This document shows, one piece after another, positions 49,285 to 61,240 of a DNA stretch of 64,000 nt (its first letter is position 1; each line of letters begins with the position of its first letter). The stretch spans positions 310,001-374,000 of the forward strand of contig JALIRH010000064.1 of the NCBI GenBank assembly GCA_023055505.1. The letters run 5' to 3'. A program made the position numbers and the translations under genes. This DNA is from Callipepla californica brunnescens. Taxonomy: Eukaryota; Chordata; Aves; Galliformes; Odontophoridae. The notes beneath the pieces are model-generated. The model made no database searches. It worked only from the letters and a program-made list of their open reading frames with translations, and was not told where the DNA came from.

Positions 49285-50235
49285 ACTCTTCACTGTGATA
49301 AATATATGATGAAATGGTCAGAGTGACCCCAGTATTTCAGTGCAAAACCTCTTCCCTGTGTTCATTACATGGACGTGGAAGCAAAGATCTATAATAAATA
49401 GCATTGAATACGTCCATAGATTGAGAATGAACTTAGATCCTAGATTCTGTATCTAACCATATGGATCTTAGTTCTCCAGTTTTACAAGAAACTTTAACAG
49501 GTGCCTAGACCTGTATTTTAAGTATTTGTGGGAAAAAAAGTTTAGAATGCTCATGGGAACCTTTTGAACCTTGGGTGATCTGTTGGTTGTATGTGAAGAC
49601 ATAAAATCTATTTATAGACACATACATATATAGGCCATATGACACAAACAATCCATATTGTATATGCTAACTCAGCTGAAGGCTTCTCAGAAGTGTAGGC
49701 AGAATCAGTTTTAATGGAAGCAGAAATATGGGTCACAGCAGATGGGAGAAAGAGGCTAAAAAGATTCAGCAGAGGCTTCAGCAGACAGAACAGATGGGTT
49801 ATAAGAACAAAGAATAGGTTTTCAGGAGTAAGGCTGGAGTTAGTAACACAAAGATCAATGAAGATTTGTGATATTCTGCTTTCAAAATGACCATGAAGGT
49901 TAAAAGCATGGAGAAGACTGCTTCAGTGGGAGTATGGTAAAAACAGTTTTTCTTTTTGCACTTTTCCAGCAGCTTGCCACAGTTCCTGAGTAATCCCCTT
50001 CTTCACTTTCCCAAAGCATATTACCTCCAGCTTATACCTCCTGCTTGTCGCCCATGGATTTTAGTTCATCTACTGCCCTGTCTGTTGTAGGAAGGCCCGT
50101 AGAATCCACTGAGAGTCCACTTCTACTGGAATAAGACCCAGAGGAACATTTAAAAGTGTGGGTGTCTCAGCAGCTTTTGCTCCTACATTTTGCTGACAAT
50201 CAAACAAACAAAAAAAGAAGCTCTAAGAATCTGCA
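49285..50235. other. Spacer, no feature recognised
   Basis: I see no exon or recognisable transposon between the two CR1 copies. Some purine-rich text at about 49730-49810 is unassigned. Confidence 0.45.
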
Positions 50236-51445
50236 CATCCCTAAGTCATCAACACAGACTCACTAAGAGGACTCATGCTTAACCAACATTATAAGCTTCT
50301 GTAATTAAATCAACAATCTGATTAATGAGATAAAAGTAGTGGACACTGTCTTCCTGAACTTCACTGTCCTCCTTAAGTTTATAGGCTGTTGATGTATGGG
50401 CTGGATGAGCAGACAATGAGGTAGATTGAAGAAAGCTGAACCGTTAGGCCCAGAAGGTAGTAGTCAGTGGTGTAAAGTCTAGTTGGAGTTGAGTAATGAG
50501 CAGAGTACTTCAAAGGTCAGTAATAAGTCCAGTCCTGTTCAACGTTCTCATTAACGATCTGGATCATGGGGTAGAGTATTCCCTCAGAAAATTTGCAGAT
50601 GACAAAATGCTAGGGTGACTTGCTGGCTCACCAGAGAAATGCACAGCTATCTAGAGGGACCTGGACAGGCTGGAGAGGAGTGTTGACAAAAATCTCTTGC
50701 AGAAAAGTAAAAGTGCAGAGCCCTGCATCTGGGGAGGAGCAACCCTGGGCACCAGAACATGCTGAGGAACACACAGCTGGAAAGCAGTTCTGCAGAAAAG
50801 GACTTTTGAGTTCTGGTGGACACCAAGATGGACACAAATCAGCAGTGTGCCCTTGAAGACAAATGAAATTCTTGGTGGAAATAAACAAAGTATCACCAGC
50901 AGATCAAGAAAGGTGAGTCTTCACCTCCATTCAGCGTTGGTGAGGCTGTATCTGGAGTCCAGCATCCAGTTCCTGGCACCCCAGTATGGATGGGTATATT
51001 GGAGAGTCAAACATAGGGCTACTATGATAAGCAAGGGACTATAGCATCTCTCCTAGGACAAGTTGAGAGAGTTGCAACTGTTGAGCATAAAAAGAAGGCT
51101 CAGAGTGTGTGCATAAATACCTGAAGGAACCCTGCAAAGACGGAGGCAGGTTCATTTAGGTGGTGTCCACTGCCAGAACAAGCACTGGATGTAAACTGGA
51201 ACACGGGAGGTTCTAAGCACCAGGAAACACTTGTGTGCTGCTCAGGAGGACTGGCACTGGTACAGGTTGCCCAGACAGGCTGTGGAGTCTCCCTTCTTGA
51301 AGATCTTCAAAAGCTGCCTAGATATGGGTCTGGGCAGTCTGCTCTGGGTGTCCCTGCTTGAGCAGGGTTTTGGATCAGTTGACTTCCAGAAGTCCCAGCC
51401 AAACTCAACCATTCTGCAATTCCATGATTCCATAAAGTTATATCC
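50236..51445 (+). mobile_element. Long CR1 LINE copy with 3' end
   Basis: About 1.2 kb. In order: CAGACTCACTAAGAGGACTC, AAGTCTAGTTGGAGTTGAG, AGTCCTGTTCAACGTTCTCA, TTAACGATCTGGATCATGGG, GGACCTGGACAGGCTGGAGA, GTGCAGAGCCCTGCATCTGG, GAGCAACCCTGGGCACCAGA, ATCAGCAGTGTGCCCTTG, TGAGGCTGTATCTGGAGTCC, AGTTCCTGGCACCCCAGTA, GTTGCCCAGACAGGCTGTGG and AGTCTCCCTTCTTGAAGATC. It ends ACCATTCTGCAATTCCATGA. The region corresponds to the 3' part of the ORF2 reverse transcriptase plus the 3' UTR. It has many stops, so it is a dead copy. Confidence 0.93.
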
Positions 51446-54400
51446 TATGTGTTCACTCAGTGTTAGCAACAGCAGGAGAGGAAGATGGCTGCATAAAGCA
51501 GGAAACAAAGACCTGCTGTTCAGCCTAGAAAGCCAGGCCGCAGCTTTGGCAAAGATGAAGCATACAGTCTGCTGCCATAAGCTGCTGCCTACCTTGTCTT
51601 TTGGCTTAATGCAACTCCGTATGTGAGTGTGTGTGTTGTGTATATATGCATATGTGTGTATGTATATAGTTTAATCCAAGAAATAATGATAAAAACACAA
51701 TAATGAGCTTCCAAGTATTATCAAGCCTATTAAGCTCCAAATAGTTCATTGAGGACCAATTTCTAAGTACTAAATAGTACAGCTAGATTTTGCTTTTATG
51801 CAAAAATCAATGCAAACACATGAATCATTGAAAAGCGTGCTGCAGCCTTCCAAAGTCAGATTCTAATTAGCAACCCATTGATGCAAATAGATAGAACTAC
51901 AACTAACACAAGAAAAAAAATAATTCTATCAAGTGCATGGAAAAAAAGAGTCTTTTTTTGCACTTCACAATTATTTCCTGAACTGTGTAATGTACAACAG
52001 GTTTATATTCTTTACAATACTCTGTGTTCAGCAAGATTCCTCCTTTCACCCTGTCCCATCAGCTGGAAAACTTATACAGATTATGTGTAAGAACAAACCT
52101 GCAAAGTAAACTAAAAGAGGGAATACCAGACTTTCCAGGAACATTTTTCTCAATACAAGAGCTCTTATTCTGCAACCAGCTGCATGCTGACCTAGCATGT
52201 ATTATCCCATTGCAATAACACTGCTTTGCCTTGAAGTTTTGATAGAGGCATTTTAGACAAAAAGTCACAAGAATATTTTTCAGAAGTAAAGGAGAACGCA
52301 GATTTCATTACAGACATTTTTTCAGGATGAGAAGGGAAATCCTAAGAATTTATCTCACTGAGATTCCCATTTTAGATCTACTAGGATCTGCCTAGATTTC
52401 TAGGATTACACAAGGATATTCATAAACTGAACTGGATCTTCCACATTGGCTGAAGACAAACAGTGGACACAAAGTTAAATATTGCAAACCAGCAGCTCTG
52501 TAAGTCTTGCACTTTTCTTATTAAAAGTGAGTGGATCAGTATTCATAATAGTTGAGGGCTGCTGCAAAATTATTTGGTCTGTGTTCAGTGAACCACAGGG
52601 TCTACATTAGCCTGCATTTCACACCATGTATCTGGTATTATTCAATATATGACTTTTATTCACCTTCAAATTCCAAATCATGTAGAGATTTTTATGTACA
52701 TCCTAGAGAATAAAGAAAACATAGCTTTTTCCCTCTGTCATAACTTCAACTTACACATTTTCAAACACAGAACACTGAGGTTCAAAGAAGAAGAAGTAGC
52801 TTTATTAGCTCAAGAATAGGTGGTACACCAGAGAGATAATTAGCATATAGTCACTCAAATGTTCTAGCAAGCTGATCTCAACAGTGATGAAAACACAGCC
52901 TGCTTCTGTATTTAGGGATCATCAGACCTAATTATATATTCCAAAATAATACATGTGAATTTTCTATGTACTGCATGTAACATTTCTTCCTGCATTCACG
53001 TTCTGCTTCAGTGACAACACTGTTAAGTTTTCCATGAAAACTTTTTTTCTATAAAAAATATGCATAACCCTTCAGTTGACTTTCCTCAGTTGTTCTGATG
53101 TAGCACTGCTTAACCTCCTGGACAGAACTCATGTACACTTTCAGGCAAAACAGTAGCTGTTTTAGGAAGCCTGTTGGTCTAACGAAGATTTTGTAGCAGG
53201 ATGCCTCTATGCCAAAAATTGGGGTAGATTTTTCGATTGAAGCAAGTACTTTCTATTTGGTTTCCTCAACTGAGGAAAGACTGAGGCACAAATACAATAA
53301 TCTCCCAAACCTGCCTAGAGAGTAGTGTTCCTATACTCTAGGAGCCAGTGTACAAAATAATTTTTCAGAAAGTAAAATTGCAGTAGTCACTTTTCAAAAC
53401 TTGGTATTTGCCAAAAACTTTCAAGCAGCTATTAGCAAATGAGCACTGAAAACTACAGGAATATATGTAAATATACATATGAACTTTGGAGGTGGATGCT
53501 GGAAACCAGTGACAGATGATCTGCATGAAGTCAAGGACTGAATTTGCTGTGTGTCTTCCATGCCATTTTAGCAATTAAACAGAAAAGTGATTGTAGTATC
53601 TTCAGCTATATCTAAAACATATCTCTCAGTTCATAAGTAAACTCCAGTTCTCAGACTACTGTACAAAATAGAGTAAGTAATATTGCATTGTTTGAAAGTA
53701 TGTAGAAACACGGGGAAATAATGCTCTTCTTTAAAGGAAAGATTGGCCAAAAATTCTCAGTGTGCCAAAATGCGTCTAATGGTAGCACTCTTCACAGTAT
53801 TATCTATTATCTCTGTATTTTTGGCATTGCCAGATAAACTATTTCAGTGCTTCTGGTAAGAATTTGTATATTCTAAAATATTCCATTGGGAATACTAATT
53901 TGACTGAATAACAATACTCCACAAGTGTATACTGAAAAGATCATAGATCAAAGAATTTTCCAGAATTTAGTTCAACCCAGATGCAAACCAAAACTGAGTT
54001 CTTCAAACATTTAAATAGCTTAAAGCCATTATATCATATCTGTAGGAGGCTATCCAGAAATACTGACATTTAATCCAGGACTAGCGGGGATATTTTGGCT
54101 TTTTTTCCCCCTGAATTTTCAATGGCTAAAACCTCTAGGACTCTGAAATATATGTATTTTCTCACCTCATTTCTTCTGACACTTGACTAAACAATTATCA
54201 GTGTATTATACACTCTTCTCTGCAGCATGTTTGTCCTTACAGCTATGATCTTCAAGATTTTCTTGAAGAAAGGCTAGATACTTTCATCTGAAATTGCAAT
54301 TTCTGTACAGTCTGATAACATGGAAGCAACAGTTGTCCTCATTCCTCAGATGTGTTACTAGCACTGGTGCCATCAGCTCTGTCTAAACTGTGCCTTGGCT

Positions 54401-54494
54401 GGATACTCACTTGGACATAGTAGCAGGGAAGCCAGGACTCTGTGATGCCAAGAAAATCTAAATGTAAAGCTGAGGAGTTCCCAGAAGACACAGC
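51446..54494. other. AT-rich DNA, no gene seen
   Basis: Contains a short TG/TA microsatellite-like patch (about 51625-51670). A vague CR1-tail-like AGATCATAGATCAAAGAATT near 53938-53957 is too short to call. No exon or RNA gene recognised. Confidence 0.45.
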
Positions 54495-54935
54495 GATTGC
54501 ACATTGGTAAGACCTCATCTGGAATACTATATATAATTATGCCTACTAAAAAACAGAAGAAGGAACTAAAACTATGAAAGATTCAGCAAGCAGCTGTATA
54601 ATATGCAAGAAATATGCATGAATGCTGAAGTGAATTGCTCTGCTTATCCTAACCAAACAAAGGTTAACAGAGGATATATATTGCCATCTGTAAATGCCGT
54701 CAGTAGTGGTGAACATTAAGATTGAGTATTAAGGCTGATGGCAGAATAAATTGGTACATACTGACCATGGGTAAAATTCTGATAATTTAAAGATATTTCA
54801 CAGGTCTAAAGCAAGGAGCTTTTGGAAGCATTCCTCATGTAGAGTCATGAGGGTAAAAGTATCCCTTTATGATGGGTCTATATGATGTGTTCTCTTTGAT
54901 AGCAGGGGAGTGGACTCAGTGTGCCAATCTTTCTT
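54495..54935 (+). mobile_element. Very old CR1/L3-like LINE fragment
   Basis: It is heavily diverged but ordered: AGACCTCATCTGGAATACTA, an ACAGAAGAAGGAACTAAAAC block, TGACCATGGGTAAAATTCT, CAGGTCTAAAGCAAGGAGC and finally TAGCAGGGGAGTGGACTCAG. These align in order with the 3' part of an ancient amniote CR1/L3-type element whose 3' UTR contains AGCAGGGGATTGGACTCGAT. It is older than the other CR1 copies here. A database search is needed for the subfamily. Confidence 0.6.
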
Positions 54936-55884
54936 CCTTTCTGCCTATGCTTTTCCTTCTTAATACTGTTCAACTCACATGTACACCAACAGGCCAAATA
55001 ACAGCTAAACAGCTGAATTTGCCACTGCCATTACCTCTTCAGCAGCATCTCGTGCATAGAGTAAAAAAGTAATAGTGAAGACTTACTACAACACAACAAT
55101 ATAAATATAGTGTGGTTCTGCAATTAAAAAGCCTAACTATGGAAACAGTGTAGCAGATGAAGGCCAGGTGGCAGTTAACCTTTGTGCAATTATACTACGT
55201 TTTTTTAAGTGCATATATACATATATATGCACACAAAATTTTTGTCAACATCACTTGGCAAATCTATTTAGCTATTCAAATAGATTTTATCTCACAATGT
55301 TGATTTCTCACATTTATTTCTACTCACTGCTTAGAATTGACTGCATTATCCCAATCTTTGCCAATGCTAACTGTTTTTAAAGGTTACCAAATACGTAATC
55401 ATATATGACATGAAAAAGTACTTGCATTTCACCTCCTTGAGAAACTGAGTTCTGAGTCATTGGTACTTCATTCCATTGTAAACTGCAAGTGAAAAACACA
55501 CCCCAAAAGTATATGTTGTAGACAAAAAATAAGCTAGATTTGCCTTTTTTCTTTATTCATATATCAGAGTGCTGCGAAGATGTTGCAAGACGTTGCTCAT
55601 ACGCCCTTCTGCCAAAACTTCACAGATAGAACCTGACCTCTTCAGATGCCTTTTGTTTAAATGTTTTCAACTGAATAATGAAAGCCAAAGGCTTATGATG
55701 CATCTCCTAATTAAGAAAAACAGCATTCATTTCCATTTTTAAATACTATGGATTACTTTGCCTCCATTTTTCTTCTTTTTTTTTTTTTTTGCTTTTCACT
55801 GTATCCCAACCATCAAATGTAAGACTTCTGATTCTCCAGCAAACAAAGGCCTGCACAGCTGTTACTTTGCAACAAGCATATTAT
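54936..55884. other. AT-rich DNA, no gene seen
   Basis: Contains a T run at about 55774-55790. No exon or transposon is recognised. Confidence 0.45.
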
Positions 55885-55950
55885 GAGCCCCATCCAAAGC
55901 TCATTGAAGTTACAGTCTTTCAATCGACTTCAAAAGGCTTTGGACAGACT
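55885..55950. repeat. Small palindromic ancient repeat
   Basis: The arms TCCAAAGCTCATTGAAGT (55893-55910) and ACTTCAAAAGGCTTTGGA (55927-55944) are imperfect reverse complements. The text resembles the old amniote palindromic repeat with AAAGCCCATTGAAGTCAATG and CATTGACTTCAATGGGCTTT arms. It probably forms a hairpin and is a fossil, non-autonomous DNA element. The family name is uncertain. Confidence 0.55.
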
Positions 55951-58900
55951 CCTTTTTTTAAGCTATATCTTAATCTGTGATGCATTTTTAAAGCTGAAAA
56001 GCCCTTAAAGCAGTGATGCTTCTGCAGTCTATTACAACAAGAGATATTGGAAAGATGTGCAAACAAAAAATGAATAGAGTTAGCTCTGCATAAAGTGAGA
56101 ATACAAAATGTACTCTCAAGGTACCACTGTCGACTTCTTTTAATACACTAATAATGTATTATGTATTGTTACCCAATGGAAAGACCAAATAATTTTAAAT
56201 TCCCGTTCATAAGGACTCCAATTATAATCTAATTCAGTTCAGATTAACTATGCTTTGATGGCAATTTCCTCATGTAAAAAATAGCCTAAGATAATACGCT
56301 GCAAATGTGGTTTCAGTGCCAATAGGAGGCAATTTAACAGGCTAGAGAAGTTCATTCTGGCTGTTTTCACTACATTGGTAAACTGTATATAAAGCACTTC
56401 AATTACATATTTAATATAAAAAATGACATTGAAACATACAATTTAGTCAAACCCGTGTTAATTTCACGTTAGGTATCCCACTCTTTATAAGAAGAAATGT
56501 AATTTTACTACCACTACACAACCGTGGCAGAGTTGAAAACAGTTAGCAGCGTCACTGCAGATGCATCTGCTTTGTATCTTGAAGTCATAGCTACGAAAAA
56601 CTACAGTTGCTTTCATTGTTTAAAACTCTATCAGCACTAAATTGGACATTTTAGTTCATTACCACTTCAGCTGAGATATGTACTGAGAATTATTCAGTAA
56701 ACTTTCACGACAGCTTTTGATTTTCACTGTCTTACAGCAGTTTTATTGTCATAAATTGTTTTTTGTAATAAATGTAAAATGATACAAAGCTACATTTCTT
56801 ATGCCAGCTGGGATCTGATCCAGAAGCTGATTTCGACATCAAGGCCTGGCACATGAGTAAATCAGAATATAAGAAAAATCAAAATTGAAATTTCTGCCTT
56901 GGATTTTAAACCCAGTGAGATCAGTAATAGTCGTTCACATTCACTACAGCACAAGTATTACCATACCTATAATCTTTATTATTAATTCCCAGTAAACATA
57001 CTTGGCATACATATTAAAAAAAAGTAATTATATACCAACATTTCTCTAGTTATTTTTTTAACTATTTTAATTGAAGGAACTCATGAATGAATGAAATCTT
57101 ATGACTGATACATAGCGATAGTGTCAGAATCCCTTTTCATGAAAAACAGGTTGGATTTTTTATTGCAGAGATATAAAAAGGGTTAAAAGGGAATTTCTCC
57201 CAAATTCTGTCAATGAGAGTGATTGAAAAATATCAAAATTGTGACTGATAGCAATGATGAAAGGGATGGACATGGAAGTTTGACCTGTTCTATATGAAAC
57301 AGAGATAAAAGCAATGGTCTCCTTTATCTCCAAATTGTCTATATAACTAACTACTGGGATACAATCTCCTCTATGAAGTTTTTCTTTTATTCGGAAAGAA
57401 ACCTGATTAAACCAGACTAACTCTGTGATTACTGCAAAATGTTTCTGAAAGTCGCCCAAGATGAAGACCTGAATTCCCATTCAGAATCAGATGTATTAAG
57501 CAGGAATTTCAACTTAGTTTTCTGCTCTAAAAAACATAATTATTCCTGACTTTCAGTATGAATGTAGGAGAGTAGTATGACTGGGTTTTCTACGAAATCA
57601 AAAATTCTCTTATTGACAGAGAAAATTTAAACAAACATAGTTAAATCTAAAACTTTTTTCTCTTGCTCAGCCAAACCAGTCCAAAGAAAAACCACATCGT
57701 TTCAGAAGAAAGACTTGCAGTTGTGTTTTGGAACAAGCTGGAGCTACGGTGAATATACATTTACAAATCTTTTATTATTTGTAGCTCTGCCTCGTATCTT
57801 AATTGAGACAAATCACTCTAATGAGGTTATCACATTTTGGATAAATATTTGATTTGCCTAATCTTCCTGAATTGTTGACTATCACTCATACTTTTTGAGC
57901 ACTTTGTCTTCTTAATGATTTTACTGAAATGAAATTTTGCAATTTTCTCCAATTTGGAATCCCATCAGTGGCTTCCATATATATATTTTTTTCCTCAATA
58001 ACATAAATCTAATCCATTTTGAAGGGAAAATGGGGACTCTAACAAAATAGATTTCAAAAGAATGCTAGAAAAGAGTTTACTCATTCTGTAAACTATGCCC
58101 CTTTGTTTACAGTTTGCAAGTTCTTTTAGTGTCGGGAATTGTATGTTTCAAATGAAATGCTCACTAAGGACAAAAGAGAGATCAAAAGCCATCTGGGCTT
58201 TTGTTCCTACACCCCTGCTCCTGGAAGGCAGAGGGTTATACCGCTGACCAGCAGATGGAGACACAGGATACTTCTTGGAAGACGAGCTACAGCTCGAGGT
58301 CCAATCAGTCATAAAGTTCTACTGACTGTGAATTTGCAATTAATAAATTAAACAGGTTAGCACAAGCTAAACTGAAATTCATTTTGTTTCCTCAATCATA
58401 CATTTTTCTGGATTGTAACCAATGCCACTCTAAATGTTCTAATCGCTTTTACAGAAGTAGTTTTAATTGTAAGCATAATTTTGTTGATACATTTGCATAA
58501 GAATGGGCTGAAAAAAGATTCAACTAGTTTATCATCTCACTACGAGCAATAGTTTCTCAAAACAGACAGGATTTTTTGTTGGTGGTGTTTTTGTTGTTTT
58601 CTTTGTTGGTGTTGTTGTTCTCTTGTTTTATAAATCTATTCATCCGGACGTGTTACATAAAAATGGAGTCACATTTCCTAGACTCATAACTTACTCATGT
58701 TTTTGAGTATAAGTTTTATATATTCAAGCCTTGGATTTTTTTCTCAACTGAGCACTTTCAAGTAGATTTGTTTGTATATCCCAAATGAATACTTGGAGCT
58801 ACATCTGTTGTGATAAAACCCACTCGGACCAGTTCTAAATTCTAAACTTCTCTCAAGGCTCCTTAACTTTAAAATGCTTTTCTACAAATATCTCCTTCCA

Positions 58901-59939
58901 TGAATTCAACAATTTGAATGCACACTTAGAGTTTAAAAATTGATTGAACAATATTTTAATAAGAAAAAACAGATTTTTTCTCAAAGAAGGTAAAACCATG
59001 AAGAATCCTGAAATGATTCATCAACAAGCTCTGAACCCTGTCCCTCCAGATTTTAATCAGCATTGCCATTTTTTCTGATTCTTCTCTTCACTCCTGAGAA
59101 ACAGACAAGTAATTCTCTCAAAGGTAGAAAACAGACAAATACTTGCACATTCATTGTAAAGGTAAGTTGTAAGTGGTATGACAATTATTCTAGGGACTTG
59201 GATGTTTTATTATGTTTCTTACTAATAGAGTTGCCATACATAAATTCTGAATTAAGTTATATGATAAGTTCTGGAGAATAGGAACACTGTCTTCTCATGC
59301 ACAATATGAAGTCAGAGTAAATAACCCAGGTAGGAATGAAGAGAAATAAAGCACAGTTTACTGTTATGCAATAAACCTGCTGCAACTGTTCTTCCACCAC
59401 TGCATCAAAATGGTTCAACCAGGAGGGAGTTTGACAGCAGTCAGAAAACATATAGAAACCTGCAGGATCAACAACAGTTAGGCCTTTTCAAGGTGAATGA
59501 ACTGAAATTCTGGAGTTCTGTATTCAGAGAAGCTCAAATCAGCTTAAGGGCACCATAACTCAAACTGTCTGTCACTAAATAGATCATAGTGGTAGAAAGT
59601 AGTGAGACAGTGGGGCTTATGTGTGGACACAAAAGAGGAAAAGCACAAAGCATGTTTCTGAGTATTGAGTGGAAAGTTTCATTCTCTCTTTTCTACAAGG
59701 TATTAATTTTATAGTATAAAACAAAAGGAATCAAAAACCAAATAGAAAATATTTTTTTCCAAAACCAGCAAAATTGAGCTCCCATCAAGATGTGACTTGT
59801 GGAATCTGTCTGGGGAAGGTTTTCCTACAGAAGTACATGTTATACATCACATTTCCACAATCCAAGACATAGGGAATTTAATGCTGTTCCAGTGCAACTT
59901 AGCTTTGGAAGAGATCTCCTCTAACACACTGCATAGAAT
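55951..59939. other. Transposon-poor AT-rich DNA with enhancer-like patches
   Basis: No gene is recognised. Two patches look constrained by motif content only. In 56520-56770, the string TTTTATTGTCATAAATT (56741-56757) has paired Hox/Cdx-like sites. In 57790-57850 there are TTAATTGAGA and TCTAATGAGG. A 106-codon minus-strand frame (57160-57480) has no recognisable domain. A CTCF-like core CCAGCAGATGG lies at 58248-58258. Confidence 0.35.
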
Positions 59940-61240
59940 CACAAAATGCAGTATCCCTGACCCCAAAAGCTCTAAGATCCACAGCACATCTAGGAGCTCT
60001 GACTGAAGGGGTGCCTGAGGGCTGGAGGAAAAGCAATATCAATCCAGGGACAAGAAGGAGGAGCCAGGAAACTGTACCCCAGTCAGCCTCACCTCTATCC
60101 TTGGGAATGAAATGGAAAAGCTAATTCTGGATGCCACCTCCAAGCAAGTGGAAAAAAAGAAGGTTTTCAGAAGTAGTCAGCATGGATTCACTAAGGGGAA
60201 ATCGTGCTTGACCAACTGATAGCCTTCTATGTTGTCACTGTAGATGAGGGGAGAGCAGAGAATTTTGTCTACTTTGACTTCAGCTAGGCTTTTGATACTG
60301 TCTCCCATTACTTCTTTGTAGTAAAGCTTAGGAAGTGTGGTATAGATGAATGGATCATGAGGTAGACTGAGAACTGGCTGACTGGCAGAGCTCAGAGGGT
60401 TATTATCAGCTGTTATTATCAGACTGTGCTGCCATTCAGCAAGACCTGGACTGGCTGGAGAGCTGGGTGAAGAGGATACTTGTGAAGTTCAGCAAAGACA
60501 AGTGCTGAATCCTGAGCCCAGAAATAATAACATATATATAACTACATGCATCAGTACAGATTAGGATAGCAAAGGAGCTCTGTGGAGAAGGATCTAGGTA
60601 TCTTGGTAGACAACAAGTTGATCACGAAACAGCAGTGTGCGTGAGTGGCCAAGAAGTCTAATGCAAACCTGGGGTGCATTAAAAAGTGTGTGGCCAGCAG
60701 GTCAAGGGAGGTTATCCTCCTCCTCCTCTACTCTGCCCTGGTGAGGCCACATCTGGGGTGCTGTATCCATTTCTGGGCTCCCTAGTCCAAGGAAGATGAG
60801 GAACTGCTGGGGTAAGTCTGGCAGAGGGCTGCAGAGGTGATGAGAAACCTGAAGATCTCCCTTACAAAGAAAGGCTGAGAGACCTGGGGCTGTTCAGCCT
60901 GGAGAAGACAGGTGGGATCTTATAAATGCATATAAATATCGAAAGGACAGGAGTCAAGAGGACAAGGCAATTTTTTTTTTTTTTTTTTTTTTTTTGTTTT
61001 TTTTTTTGTGTAGTGACAGGACAAGAAACAGGCTCAAATGGGAACAAAAGAGATTTCATCTGAACATAAGAAAGAACTTCACATTGAGGATTTCAGAAAA
61101 CAGATACAAACTGCTCAGAGAGATTGTGGCGTCTCCTTCTCTGAAGATATTCAAGACCCTCCTGGACACTTTTCTGTGTAAACTGCTGTAGGGAACCTGC
61201 TTTAAACAGAACTTTGGACTATAATATCAACAATTTAAAA
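59940..61240 (+). mobile_element. Long CR1 LINE copy, interrupted by poly-T
   Basis: About 1.3 kb. In order: GAAGGGGTGCCTGAGGGCTG, CCAGTCAGCCTCACCTCTAT, AGCATGGATTCACTAAGGGG, TTGACCAACTGATAGCCTTC, GGCTTTTGATACTGTCTCCC, GAACTGGCTGACTGGCAGAG, then after a small deletion GACTGTGCTGCCATTCAGCA, GGGTGCATTAAAAAGTGTG, TGGCCAGCAGGTCAAGGGAG, CTGGGCTCCCTAGTCCAAGG, GGGGCTGTTCAGCCTGGAGA, and 3' UTR text GTCTCCTTCTCTGAAGATAT and CAAGACCCTCCTGGACAC. The frames are broken. A long poly-T (60971-61007) sits where CR1 normally has a short CTCTTTT. Confidence 0.93.
60971..61007 (+). repeat. Expanded poly-T within CR1
   Basis: 25 T, one G, then 11 T. It lies between CR1 blocks GTCAAGAGGACAAGGCAA and GTAGTGACAGGACAAG, replacing the short T run normally found there. 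Confidence 0.95.

Noticed and set aside
50620..51626. Several frames of 62-131 codons on both strands
   Set aside because: They run through a CR1 copy with many stops. The amino-acid text is not the CR1 reverse-transcriptase frame as a continuous product.
57160..57480. 106-codon minus-strand frame
   Set aside because: Reads smoothly but I recognise no family, and no neighbouring exon-like sequence supports it.
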